A DNA stretch of 64,000 bases from Corallococcus sp. AS-1-6 (lineage in GTDB: Bacteria; Myxococcota; Myxococcia; Myxococcales; Myxococcaceae): the NCBI RefSeq assembly GCF_020037015.1, contig NZ_JAIQDE010000004.1:332098-396097 (forward strand). The letters are read 5' to 3'. Both the position numbers and the translations under genes were made by a program. The notes under the pieces are model-generated. The model saw nothing but the letters and a program-made list of their open reading frames with translations, did no database searches and had not been told where the DNA came from. Shown one piece after another: positions 1 to 7,211 of the stretch (its first letter is position 1; every line of letters begins with the position of its first letter).

Positions 1-71
1 AGCGCCGTCGCCAGGGCATGGGGAACAGCGGCATGCCGTTCGACCTCAACGCCGACGCGACGAACTACTAG
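1..71 (+). CDS. C-terminal fragment of an unknown protein
   Basis: An open frame enters from the left edge and ends at a TAG at 69-71. Only about 22 residues are visible, ending in NADATNY. It is followed directly by a strong hairpin at 107-147, which fits the end of a transcription unit. Nothing visible allows a function to be assigned. The fragment could also be chance open frame. Confidence 0.4.
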   Translation, partial: RRRQGMGNSGMPFDLNADATNY

Positions 72-106
72 GCGGCCGGCCGTATCGGGCGTGACAGAAC
101 GAAGGG

Positions 107-147
107 CCCGGGAATTCCGGATGCCAGCCAGGCATCCGGCCCCCGGG
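107..147 (+). terminator. Nested hairpin, probable transcription terminator
   Basis: A perfect 9-bp stem (117-125 with 131-139, 5-nt loop) sits inside a second 6-bp CCCGGG pairing (107-112 with 142-147). It lies between the end of the left-edge gene and the start at 228. There is no U-tract, which is common for terminators in very GC-rich myxobacteria. Confidence 0.6.
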
Positions 148-227
148 TTCCTTCGGGCCAGTTCCTTGCTGGGGTCGAACGGTGGACGCTATAAGCGGAC
201 CTCTCACCCCTGGGCTAAAGGACGGCG

Positions 228-2291
228 ATGGTCCGCCTCAAGTTCCTGCTGTTCGCACTCCTGGTCCTCGGACTGGGCCTGGCTCACCTCCCGACGCTGT
301 CCGCGCCTCAGCGTGCGCGCGCGGTGGAAGGTGCGTCGCTCCAGGCCGCGTCGGGCACCGGCGAGGTCGCGCGTCGCGTGGATGCACGCCGCGCCGAAGT
401 GCAATCCCTGGCGCTGAAGCTCGCCGGCAGCCCCCAGGTGGCCGCCGCCGTGCGCGCGCTGACGCCCGCGCCCGCGCCGAAGTCCCCGCGCGACCGCTAC
501 GGTTCGAAGGACGCGGAGGAGCCGGCCGGGATGCTGCCGCTCACCGCGGAGCGCTTCGGCGCGCTGCGCACCGCCGCGCAGGCCGGTCTGCCCCAGGAGC
601 TCCAGGGCGCGGTGGTGGCGGTGGTGGCCGGCGACGCGGTCTTCCACGCCCGCGCGGGCGCCGAGCCCTCCTCGGACACCGCGGCGCTGGACGTCGCGGC
701 GCTCGCCCGGGCGGGCACGTCCGTGGTGGACGCCTTCGGGGCGCCGCACGTGTTCGCGGCCGTGCCGCTCGCGTGGGGCGGTGAGGGGACCCCTGCTCCG
801 GCGGTGACGCTGGTGGTGGGCGCGCCCCTGGCCGCGGAGGCCGCGCTGCAGGGCGCGCTGGAGACGTCCGGCGCGGCCGCGGTGGGGCTCGTGCAGGGAG
901 ACAAGGTGGTGGGCGGCGTGGGCGCGGAGAAGGCGCGGCTGGATGGCGCGCTGCCCCGGCTGACGGCGGGTGCGAAGGACACGGTGCTGGAGTCGGGTTC
1001 GCTCCAGGCGCTGGGCCCGGTGCAACTGCCTGCCTTCACCAACGGCGACGCGATGGGCGGCCAGGCGCCGCTGTTCGTGGGCTCGCGCCAGGCGCTGGCG
1101 GGCACGCCGTACGAGGTCGTGGTCCTCGCGGGCACGGCGGCGACGCTGGCGCCGCTGGCCGCGTACCAGCACACCGCGCTGCTCGCGCTCGCGGGCCTGT
1201 TGGTGCTGAGCCTGCTGTGGACGGCGCTGATGGGCGGGAGCAAGAAGTCCTCCGAGGAGGAGACCGTGTCGGGCGGCTCCGACACGCTGGGCTGGGGCGC
1301 GGCGATGGCCGCTCAGCAGTCCGCGCCCCCCGCGCAGCCCGTGAGCACCACGTCTCCGCCGGCTCCGGCCCCCGTGGCCGCTGCCCCCGCGGATCCGTTC
1401 GCGTCGAGCGCGCCCTCGGAGCCCGTGTCCAACCCGTTCGGGTCGGCCGCGCACGCGGAGCCTTTGTCCAACCCGTTCGCCTCGGTGGCGCCGCCGGCCG
1501 CGGATCCGTTCTCGGGCGCGGATGCGTTCCCCTTCCCGGGGACTCCGGCTCCGGCCGCGGATCCGTTCGCGATGCAGCCGCCTCAGGCCGCCGCGCCGCT
1601 GGCGGATCCGTTCGCGATGCCGCCGCCCCAGGCCGCCGCGCCGCTGGCGGATCCGTTCGCGGGCGCGGATGCGTTCCCCTTCCCGTCTCCACCCGCGGCC
1701 TATCCGCCGCCGGCCGCGGAGCCGTTCGCGCCGCCTCCGGCGTACGCCCAGGGGGGCGCGGTGCCCTTCGAGCCCCCGCCGGCCGAGCCCATTGCCCCGG
1801 CCGCGCCGCGCCACGGCGCGTTCGCCTTCGAGGATCAGCCCACGGCGGCGTACTCGCTCCAGCAGGCGGCCAATCCGTTCGCGCTGGCGGCGGCGCAGTC
1901 CTCCGAGCCGGAGTCCCCGGAGACGACGCGCGTGGCGGCGATTCCGCGCGAGCTGCTCCAGGCCAGCACCCGGCCCACGTCGGAGGCCATCCCGATGCCG
2001 GCCCCGCGCTCCAGCGGGCCGCAGGCGATTCCGCTGCCCATGCCGGGCGGCAACGGCGCGGCGGCGGCGCTGTCGGAGGAGCAGCACTTCCAGGACGTCT
2101 TCCGCGAGTTCGTCACCACGCGCGAGCGCTGCGGTGAGCAGGCGGACGGCCTGACGTACGACAAGTTCGTGCAGAAGCTGCGCAAGAACAAGGAGCAGCT
2201 CGTCACGAAGTACGCGTGCAAGACGGTGCGCTTCCAGGTCTACGTGAAGGAGGGCAAGGCCGCCCTCAAGGCGACGCCCGTCAAGGACTGA
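228..2291 (+). CDS. MXAN_5187-type membrane protein with DPF/NPF-rich linker
   Basis: The 687-residue protein has an N-terminal membrane segment (about 5-24), a probably periplasmic region to about 310, and a second membrane segment (about 315-336). A Pro/Ala-rich cytoplasmic linker (about 360-600) contains about ten D/N-P-F tripeptides. The compact C-terminal domain (about 616-687) contains QDVFREFV and a lysine-rich YDKFVQKLRKNK stretch. This C-terminal domain matches my memory of the myxobacterial MXAN_5187 C-terminal domain, whose function is unknown. The two-TM layout with an extracytoplasmic domain resembles a sensor or scaffold, but no catalytic or known signalling domain is visible. 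The ATG at 228 has an AAGGA ribosome site just upstream. It converges with the histidine kinase that ends at 2376. Confidence 0.75.
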   Translation: MVRLKFLLFALLVLGLGLAHLPTLSAPQRARAVEGASLQAASGTGEVARRVDARRAEVQSLALKLAGSPQVAAAVRALTPAPAPKSPRDRYGSKDAEEPAGMLPLTAERFGALRTAAQAGLPQELQGAVVAVVAGDAVFHARAGAEPSSDTAALDVAALARAGTSVVDAFGAPHVFAAVPLAWGGEGTPAPAVTLVVGAPLAAEAALQGALETSGAAAVGLVQGDKVVGGVGAEKARLDGALPRLTAGAKDTVLESGSLQALGPVQLPAFTNGDAMGGQAPLFVGSRQALAGTPYEVVVLAGTAATLAPLAAYQHTALLALAGLLVLSLLWTALMGGSKKSSEEETVSGGSDTLGWGAAMAAQQSAPPAQPVSTTSPPAPAPVAAAPADPFASSAPSEPVSNPFGSAAHAEPLSNPFASVAPPAADPFSGADAFPFPGTPAPAADPFAMQPPQAAAPLADPFAMPPPQAAAPLADPFAGADAFPFPSPPAAYPPPAAEPFAPPPAYAQGGAVPFEPPPAEPIAPAAPRHGAFAFEDQPTAAYSLQQAANPFALAAAQSSEPESPETTRVAAIPRELLQASTRPTSEAIPMPAPRSSGPQAIPLPMPGGNGAAAALSEEQHFQDVFREFVTTRERCGEQADGLTYDKFVQKLRKNKEQLVTKYACKTVRFQVYVKEGKAALKATPVKD
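1568..1660 (+). repeat. 45-bp in-frame direct repeat in the DPF linker
   Basis: Two adjacent copies of a 45-bp (15-codon) unit encode PQAAAPLADPFAM-like peptides. They are nearly identical in DNA, with a few changes. They lie inside the gene at 228-2291 and show that its D/N-P-F repeats grew by local tandem duplication. Confidence 0.7.
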
Positions 2292-2317
2292 CGGCCGCGC
2301 GCCGCCGTGCGGTGCCC

Positions 2318-2355
2318 GAAGGCCCGGGACCTCTTCCACGAGGTGCCGGGCCTTC
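2318..2355. terminator. Bidirectional terminator hairpin between convergent genes
   Basis: A perfect 10-bp outer stem (2318-2327 with 2346-2355) continues past one mismatch into a 5-bp inner stem with a six-base loop (2334-2339). It lies between the stops of the convergent genes ending at 2291 and 2376, so it probably serves both. Confidence 0.75.
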
Positions 2356-2375
2356 CTGCGTGCGGGCTTCGTGCG

Positions 2376-4025
2376 TCAGCTCGCGCGGGGGAGCACGACG
2401 CTGAAGCGGGCGCCCTGGCCCGGCTCTCCGCCGACCTCCAGGCGTCCGCCGTGCTCCTGGAGGATGCGCGCGGCGATGGCGAGCCCCAGGCCGGTGCCGC
2501 CGTCCTTGGTGGTGAAGTAGGGCTCGAAGACGCGGGCGCGGTGCTCCAGGGGGATGCCGGGGCCTTCGTCCTCCACCTCGACGATGGCGTCCGCGTCGGT
2601 GCCCTTCACGCGCACGCGCAGGGCGCCGCCCTTGCCCGCCATCGCTTCCTCCGCGTTCTTCACCAGGTTGACGAGCACCTGGGTGAGCTGGTCGCGGTCC
2701 GCGCGGGCCACCACGCCTGTCTGGAGCGCGGGGACCAACTGGATGCCCTCGGGGGGGGCGGCGTACAGCGACAGGACGCCCTGGGCCAGCTCTCCCAGGT
2801 CCACGGGGGCGAGCTGGGGCTTGGGCAGGCGCGCGAAGCGGCTGAACTCGTCCACGATGCGCCGCAGCCGCTCCACCTCCTCCAGCACCACGCCCGCGCT
2901 CTCCTTGAAGAGGGTGGGGAAGCTGGGGTGGCGCGCCTCGTGGGCGGCCATCAGCGTCTCCAGCGACATGCGGATGGGGGTGAGGGGGTTCTTGATTTCG
3001 TGCGCCAGCCGCCGGGCGACCTCCTGCCACGCGGCGATGCGCTCGGTGGCCATCAGCCGCTCGGTGGTGTTCTTCAGCTCGGACGTCATGTGGTTGAACG
3101 TCCGGACCAGCTCGCCCACCTCGCCGGTGGCGCGGGCCGTCACCTGGACGTCCAGCGCGCCTTCGGCCACGCGGCGGGCGCCGGAGGTGAGGGCCTCCAC
3201 GGGCCGCGTCATCCAGCGGGACACCAGCAGGCCCAGGAGCGCGGCGAAGCCCAGGCCCAGGCCGGCGAGGAGGAGGAAGGCGCGCATGACGCCCTCCTCG
3301 GCTTCGCGCGCGGCGGCGCGGCTGAAGGTGAGGCGCACGGAGGCGGCGTCGCCCAGCGGCAGCACCTGCTCCACGGTGGGCGGGGCGGCGCTGCCCGCGT
3401 GCGCGACCTGGGCGCCGCCGGACAGGAGCGTCACGTCGGATTGCGTGAGGCGGGCCAGGTGCTGGGCCAGGCCGTCGTCCAGGACCACGCCGCCCACGGC
3501 CCACAGGCGCACGTCGCCGTAGTCCACGGGGCGCGCGGTGACGAGCGCGGGGACCTGGCGCAGGCCCGCGTCGCCCCGCACGTCCACGCGCACGGGCACG
3601 GGCCTGGGGGACTTCTCCTTCGTCACGGCGAAGAGGGCGGGGTCCGGGTCGCCGCGCCGGGCGGGCAGGTGGCCGGAGGACAGCACGGTGCCGTTGCGGT
3701 CGAAGAGCGTGAGCACGGTGAGGCCGCGGCTCTTCATCAGGCCCTCGGCGGTGTTGGCCTGGATGACGCGCAGGGGGGCGGTGCGCGACTCGCGCACGAG
3801 GTCCTCCATGGCGGGGCTCTCCACCAGCTCCTCGACGGCGCGGCGCGCGTTGGCGGCGGAGCGCTCCAGGGACTCCTGCGCGGAGGCGGTGGCGGCCGTC
3901 ATGCGCGCGTCGAGCTCGCGCGACAGCGTGTCGCGCAGGCGCGTCAGCGTCAGGGGGACGACGACCGCCAGCGGCACCAGCGCGAGCAGGGCGAAGGCGA
4001 GCGCAAGCCGGGTCCTCAGGCGCAT
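2376..4025 (-). CDS. HAMP-containing sensor histidine kinase (NtrY-like)
   Basis: This 549-residue kinase has a membrane segment at 7-27, a periplasmic sensor region to about 245, a second membrane segment at about 249-269, and a HAMP linker at about 270-323. The phospho-accepting H342 lies in HEIKNPLTP. The ATPase domain shows N-box LVNLVKNAEEAM, DEGPGI and GTGLGLA. The HEIKNPLTP form is typical of the NtrY/NtrB group. An SD-like GGAAGGA sits about 9 nt before the ATG at 4025, inside the upstream repeat ORF. No cognate response regulator is adjacent, so its output is unknown. It is the last gene of a minus-strand row. Confidence 0.9.
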   Translation of the reverse strand: MRLRTRLALAFALLALVPLAVVVPLTLTRLRDTLSRELDARMTAATASAQESLERSAANARRAVEELVESPAMEDLVRESRTAPLRVIQANTAEGLMKSRGLTVLTLFDRNGTVLSSGHLPARRGDPDPALFAVTKEKSPRPVPVRVDVRGDAGLRQVPALVTARPVDYGDVRLWAVGGVVLDDGLAQHLARLTQSDVTLLSGGAQVAHAGSAAPPTVEQVLPLGDAASVRLTFSRAAAREAEEGVMRAFLLLAGLGLGFAALLGLLVSRWMTRPVEALTSGARRVAEGALDVQVTARATGEVGELVRTFNHMTSELKNTTERLMATERIAAWQEVARRLAHEIKNPLTPIRMSLETLMAAHEARHPSFPTLFKESAGVVLEEVERLRRIVDEFSRFARLPKPQLAPVDLGELAQGVLSLYAAPPEGIQLVPALQTGVVARADRDQLTQVLVNLVKNAEEAMAGKGGALRVRVKGTDADAIVEVEDEGPGIPLEHRARVFEPYFTTKDGGTGLGLAIAARILQEHGGRLEVGGEPGQGARFSVVLPRAS

Positions 4026-4303
4026 GCGGGCCCGTCCTTCCCAGGGGCTGCCGAGTGGATGAGGCTCATGGCCGGCCTTCGCCGCCCGAAGCCCATGCGA
4101 CGGCAGGGGCTGGGCGCCGCAGGTGCAGCCACACCCTCGGGGGGCATGGCCGGCCTCCGCCGCCCGAAGCCCACGCGACGGCAGGGTCTATGCGCCGCAT
4201 GGGCGGTGACACCCTCGGGGGCCATGGCTGGCCTTTGTCGCCCGAAGTCCACGCGATGCCAGTGCCTGGGCGCCGCATGCGCAGCCACACCTTCGGGGCT
4301 CAT
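4016..4303 (-). CDS. Possible small protein made of three 26-residue repeats
   Basis: The ATG overlaps the stop of the upstream solute-binding gene as ATGA, and the stop lies 8 bases inside the histidine kinase start. This would suit translational coupling. The 95-residue product is almost entirely three copies of a 26-residue unit (consensus about M-x-PEGV-A-x-HAA, then RRVGFGRRRPA), rich in Arg, Ala and Pro. Because the DNA repeat period (78 bp) is a multiple of three and has no stops, other frames here are also open, so the ORF may be incidental to the repeat. No known family is recognised. Confidence 0.35.
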   Translation of the reverse strand: MSPEGVAAHAAPRHWHRVDFGRQRPAMAPEGVTAHAAHRPCRRVGFGRRRPAMPPEGVAAPAAPSPCRRMGFGRRRPAMSLIHSAAPGKDGPACA

Positions 4304-4320
4304 GGCCGGCCTCCGCCGCC
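4067..4320. repeat. 78-bp tandem repeat, three full copies plus a partial
   Basis: Units begin at 4067, 4145, 4223 and 4301, exactly 78 bp apart, each opening with CATGG. The fourth is partial and coincides with the 3' end of the solute-binding gene, so the array appears to have been seeded from that gene end. Copies have diverged by a moderate number of substitutions with no length change. It fills most of the space between the genes ending at 4300 and starting at 4025. Confidence 0.85.
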
Positions 4321-5664
4321 AGTGGCCTCGACGGGGGCGAGCCAGGCGCCTTCGAGCACGGGCAGGCCCTGGGCATCCAGCACCAGCCCGGTTACCTCCG
4401 GTGCCGCGCGCAGGGCGAGCCCTTGCGCGTACAGCGGGATGAGGGGCACGGAGGGCGCGAGCGCCAGGGCCCGTTCGCGGCTTCGCGCATCCCGGGCCCC
4501 TGCGTCCGTCAGGGCCCCGATGGGCGGCAGCTCCACGCCGAGCAGGTCTCGGCGTCCTCCGGCTTCCAGCACCACCGCCAGCGCGGGACCGGGAACGGGC
4601 GGCAGCAGGAACGCGCTCAGCATCAGCTCGAAGTCGCCCTTCGCCTGACGGCTTCGCAGCGCGGCGCGCGACTGCGGCTCCAGCGCGACGGTGTAGCCCT
4701 GGTCGTGCAGCTTCACCTGGATGCGTTCGGCCACGGCGCGTTGATCCGCCAGCGCGGCGTCATAGGCGAGCGTCACCTTGCGGGTCGCTCCCGCAGGGGC
4801 CGTGGGCCGGGGCCTGGGCCCCTGGGGCATCAGCGCGGGCGGCAGCAGGTTCGCCATGGGCACCGCCGGGCCCCTCACGAACAGGCGCGTGAGGTCCTCG
4901 CGGTCGATGGCGCTCTCCACCGCCTGCCGGAAGTCCGCGGGCACCTTCCGGGGGGAATACGCCAGATAGGTCGCGTACAGCCCGGCGCCCGTGAGCGTGT
5001 TGTCGTCGGGCGGGGTGCCTAGCACCACCTGCACCTGCCGCGCGGACCACAGCCGCGCGAGGCCCCGCTCATCCGTGGCGGTGAGCGCCAGCCGGTCCAC
5101 GTACGGACGACCTTCGGGCCACGCGGCCTGGGCCCCCAGCACGCCCCGGCCCTCGGCGCTGAACGGCCCCGACGCGGGCGACGGCGGCGTCGCGAGGGCC
5201 GGGTGGCACAGCGCGCGCTCCAGGTCGGGCCATGGAAACGCCAGCGCCAGGTCCAGCGTTGCGCCCGTGGACGTCACCTGACGGCCTTCACCGCGCAGGG
5301 GATACAGGAGCGCGCGATACGGAGACGGCGACTCCGTGGCGGACAGCCGCGTCCACGCACGGGCCACGGCGGCCGCGCTGGCCGCGGAGGGCATCGTCAC
5401 GCGCAGGGCCTGCGGCACGGGGCGCGACAGCTCTCGCGCCAGCGTCGGGTGCACCTGCCCGCCGGAGTCCACGCGGCACACCGGCCGCGTCAACAGCCCC
5501 AGCAGCGCGGCCTCCATCGGCGTGTCCGCGAGCGCGGGCTCTCCGATTTCAGGTGGCCCCGCATGCGCCACCCGCAGCTCGCCCCCGTAGCGCGGACGGC
5601 TGGCCGCCAGCGCCGGAGTGGAAGCCATCAGCACGAGGCCCGCGAGGGCGGTGCGGATCCTCAC
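4300..5664 (-). CDS. Periplasmic solute-binding protein-like (SBP family 5)
   Basis: I chose the GTG at 5664 because it begins a typical secretion signal (VRIRTALAGLVLMASTPALA). The open frame extends upstream to 5913, but that part is a duplicated junction. The mature protein begins PRYGGELRVAH, the usual opening of oligopeptide/nickel-binding proteins of ABC transporters, and contains DFRQAVESAIDREDLTRLF, another hallmark of this family. At about 455 residues it is somewhat short for OppA-like proteins. No permease or ATPase genes are adjacent, so its transport role is uncertain. It may act as a stand-alone periplasmic binding protein for the neighbouring kinase, which is inference from position only. 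Confidence 0.7.
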   Translation of the reverse strand: MRIRTALAGLVLMASTPALAASRPRYGGELRVAHAGPPEIGEPALADTPMEAALLGLLTRPVCRVDSGGQVHPTLARELSRPVPQALRVTMPSAASAAAVARAWTRLSATESPSPYRALLYPLRGEGRQVTSTGATLDLALAFPWPDLERALCHPALATPPSPASGPFSAEGRGVLGAQAAWPEGRPYVDRLALTATDERGLARLWSARQVQVVLGTPPDDNTLTGAGLYATYLAYSPRKVPADFRQAVESAIDREDLTRLFVRGPAVPMANLLPPALMPQGPRPRPTAPAGATRKVTLAYDAALADQRAVAERIQVKLHDQGYTVALEPQSRAALRSRQAKGDFELMLSAFLLPPVPGPALAVVLEAGGRRDLLGVELPPIGALTDAGARDARSRERALALAPSVPLIPLYAQGLALRAAPEVTGLVLDAQGLPVLEGAWLAPVEATGGGGRP

Positions 5665-5771
5665 GATGCCCTGCCGTCCATACCGCGGTGCCGCCACTGC
5701 TGCACGGCGCACCGACTGGCGCGGCGCCCCGCTGGAGCGCGACGCCATCACCGGGACTTCGCCGCGCTCAT

Positions 5772-5900
5772 GAGCCTTCATCACGGTGCATTCTGGCGCG
5801 GGAGGACCCACTCGCTCGTGTCGCTGGCGCGCGAGGGCGCGTGTCGTTCGAGCCTTCATCACGGTGCACCCTGGCGCAGGAGGAACAGCTCGCTCGTGCC
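5772..5900. repeat. 78-bp-spaced duplication of a gene junction
   Basis: About 51 bp at 5850-5900, covering the 3' end of the VCBS gene, its stop and the following bases, recur at 5772-5822 with a handful of mismatches. The spacing is exactly 78 bp. The duplicated copy lies in the leader of the solute-binding gene. It shows no sequence similarity to the 78-bp repeat at 4067. Confidence 0.75.
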
Positions 5901-7211
5901 GTCCGGCTTCCACGAACCCACGATGACTTCACGGCGCTTGTCGCCATCCAGGTCCGCCGTCACCACGTACAGCGCCCGGCCCGGCGGGAGCGCCCCCTGC
6001 CACAGGGGCTCGTGCGCCATCGGCGCGTCGGAGCTCAACGACAGCACCCGCAGCACGTCCGGCGACGGCTGGAGCTGCGGTGACGTGGTGAGCAGCTCCG
6101 GCGCCCCGTCTCCGTCCAGGTCTCCCAGCGCGCTGCCCGCGCCCAGCCCGGACACCTTCAGCGGCGCGGACGTGGGACGTGCGTAGAGCGACGCCGTGCT
6201 GTCCGCGTGCACGAACAGCATGCGCGGCCCCGCGAAGCTCGCCGTGCCGAAGGGCGCGGGCACCGTGAGGCTCCGCCCGTCCGCCAGCCGGACCTCGGGC
6301 GCGAACACCGTCTGCCCTGGCACGAACGCTCCGCGCTCCGCCGTCCCCAGCGGCGCGGCGTCCAGCGTCCCCGACGGGCGCAGCGTCCCCTTCGCCTTGT
6401 CCAGCACCAGCACCTCGCCGCGCGCGTACCGCGTGCTCCAGGCCGCGAGCCTCGGCGGCCCCGTCAGCACCGCCAGCGCGCCGAAGGGCTCGCGCGTCGT
6501 CGCCGAGGCCGCCGCCCCTTCCAGCTCCCGCCGCGCGAGCACCCGCCCGTCCGCGCCGAACACCACCACCTCGTGCTCGGTGAGCGCGGCCACCTCGTCG
6601 CGGCCATCGCCATCCAGGTCCCCGGCCGCCAGCGCGGCCAGCGGTGTCTCCAGCCTCGCGAACACCGCGCCCAGCAGGCGCACCGGCCTCCGAGGCTGCG
6701 GCCCCGGGCCCGTCACCCCCGACGACGGCGTCCCCACCGCCGCCAGCGCCAGCACCGCGGCGTCGGCCTCCACGCCCTCGGCCACGGCGGCGGCGGGCTT
6801 CGGCGGACGCGTGGGCGTGCGGCCGGACCAGAAGTTCACCCACGTGCCCAGCACGTCCCCGCGCGCCACCAGCTCGCCGCCCTCCACGTCCAGCGTGAGC
6901 CGCGCCAGCGAGCGGGCTCCCTGTTCGCGGGCGGCGGCCTCGGCGCGCTCGGGCGGGACGTCCAGCACCACCGGCCCCAGGTTCATCGCGGAGAGCCGCG
7001 CGGCGAGCAGCGTGCCGAAGGCCCGGCGCAGCTCCGGCGAGCTTCCGGACAGGCAGAGGGCCACGGGCGCCTCCGCGGGCGCGCCGCGGATGGCGTCGGC
7101 CACGGCCAGGGCCAGCCGGGCGGAGGCAGGAGGCTCGCGTTCGTCCGACTCCGCGAAGGCGGGCAGGGCGAACGCGAGCGCGAGGACCAGCGACAGGAGC
7201 GAGCGACTCAC
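5859..7211 (-). CDS. Secreted protein with FG-GAP/VCBS-type repeats
   Basis: The GTG start overlaps the stop of the upstream penicillin-binding protein as GTGA, implying translational coupling. A cleavable signal peptide (about 1-20, ending PAFAES) is followed by an N-terminal region of about 170 residues without clear family. Then come repeats bearing the calcium-binding signature D-x-D-G-D: DLDGDGRDEV, DLDGDGAPEL and DLDGDKRREV. Such repeats form beta-propellers in exported proteins. Placement behind PBP1A suggests a periplasmic or surface role linked to the envelope, but this is inference. The exact ligand is unknown. Confidence 0.75.
   Translation of the reverse strand: MSRSLLSLVLALAFALPAFAESDEREPPASARLALAVADAIRGAPAEAPVALCLSGSSPELRRAFGTLLAARLSAMNLGPVVLDVPPERAEAAAREQGARSLARLTLDVEGGELVARGDVLGTWVNFWSGRTPTRPPKPAAAVAEGVEADAAVLALAAVGTPSSGVTGPGPQPRRPVRLLGAVFARLETPLAALAAGDLDGDGRDEVAALTEHEVVVFGADGRVLARRELEGAAASATTREPFGALAVLTGPPRLAAWSTRYARGEVLVLDKAKGTLRPSGTLDAAPLGTAERGAFVPGQTVFAPEVRLADGRSLTVPAPFGTASFAGPRMLFVHADSTASLYARPTSAPLKVSGLGAGSALGDLDGDGAPELLTTSPQLQPSPDVLRVLSLSSDAPMAHEPLWQGALPPGRALYVVTADLDGDKRREVIVGSWKPDGTSELFLLRQGAP

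Noticed and set aside
204..2339. 711-codon minus-strand frame over the MXAN_5187-type gene
   Set aside because: Low-complexity Arg/Gly-rich translation with no domain. The plus-strand gene has TM segments, a known C-terminal domain and a ribosome site.
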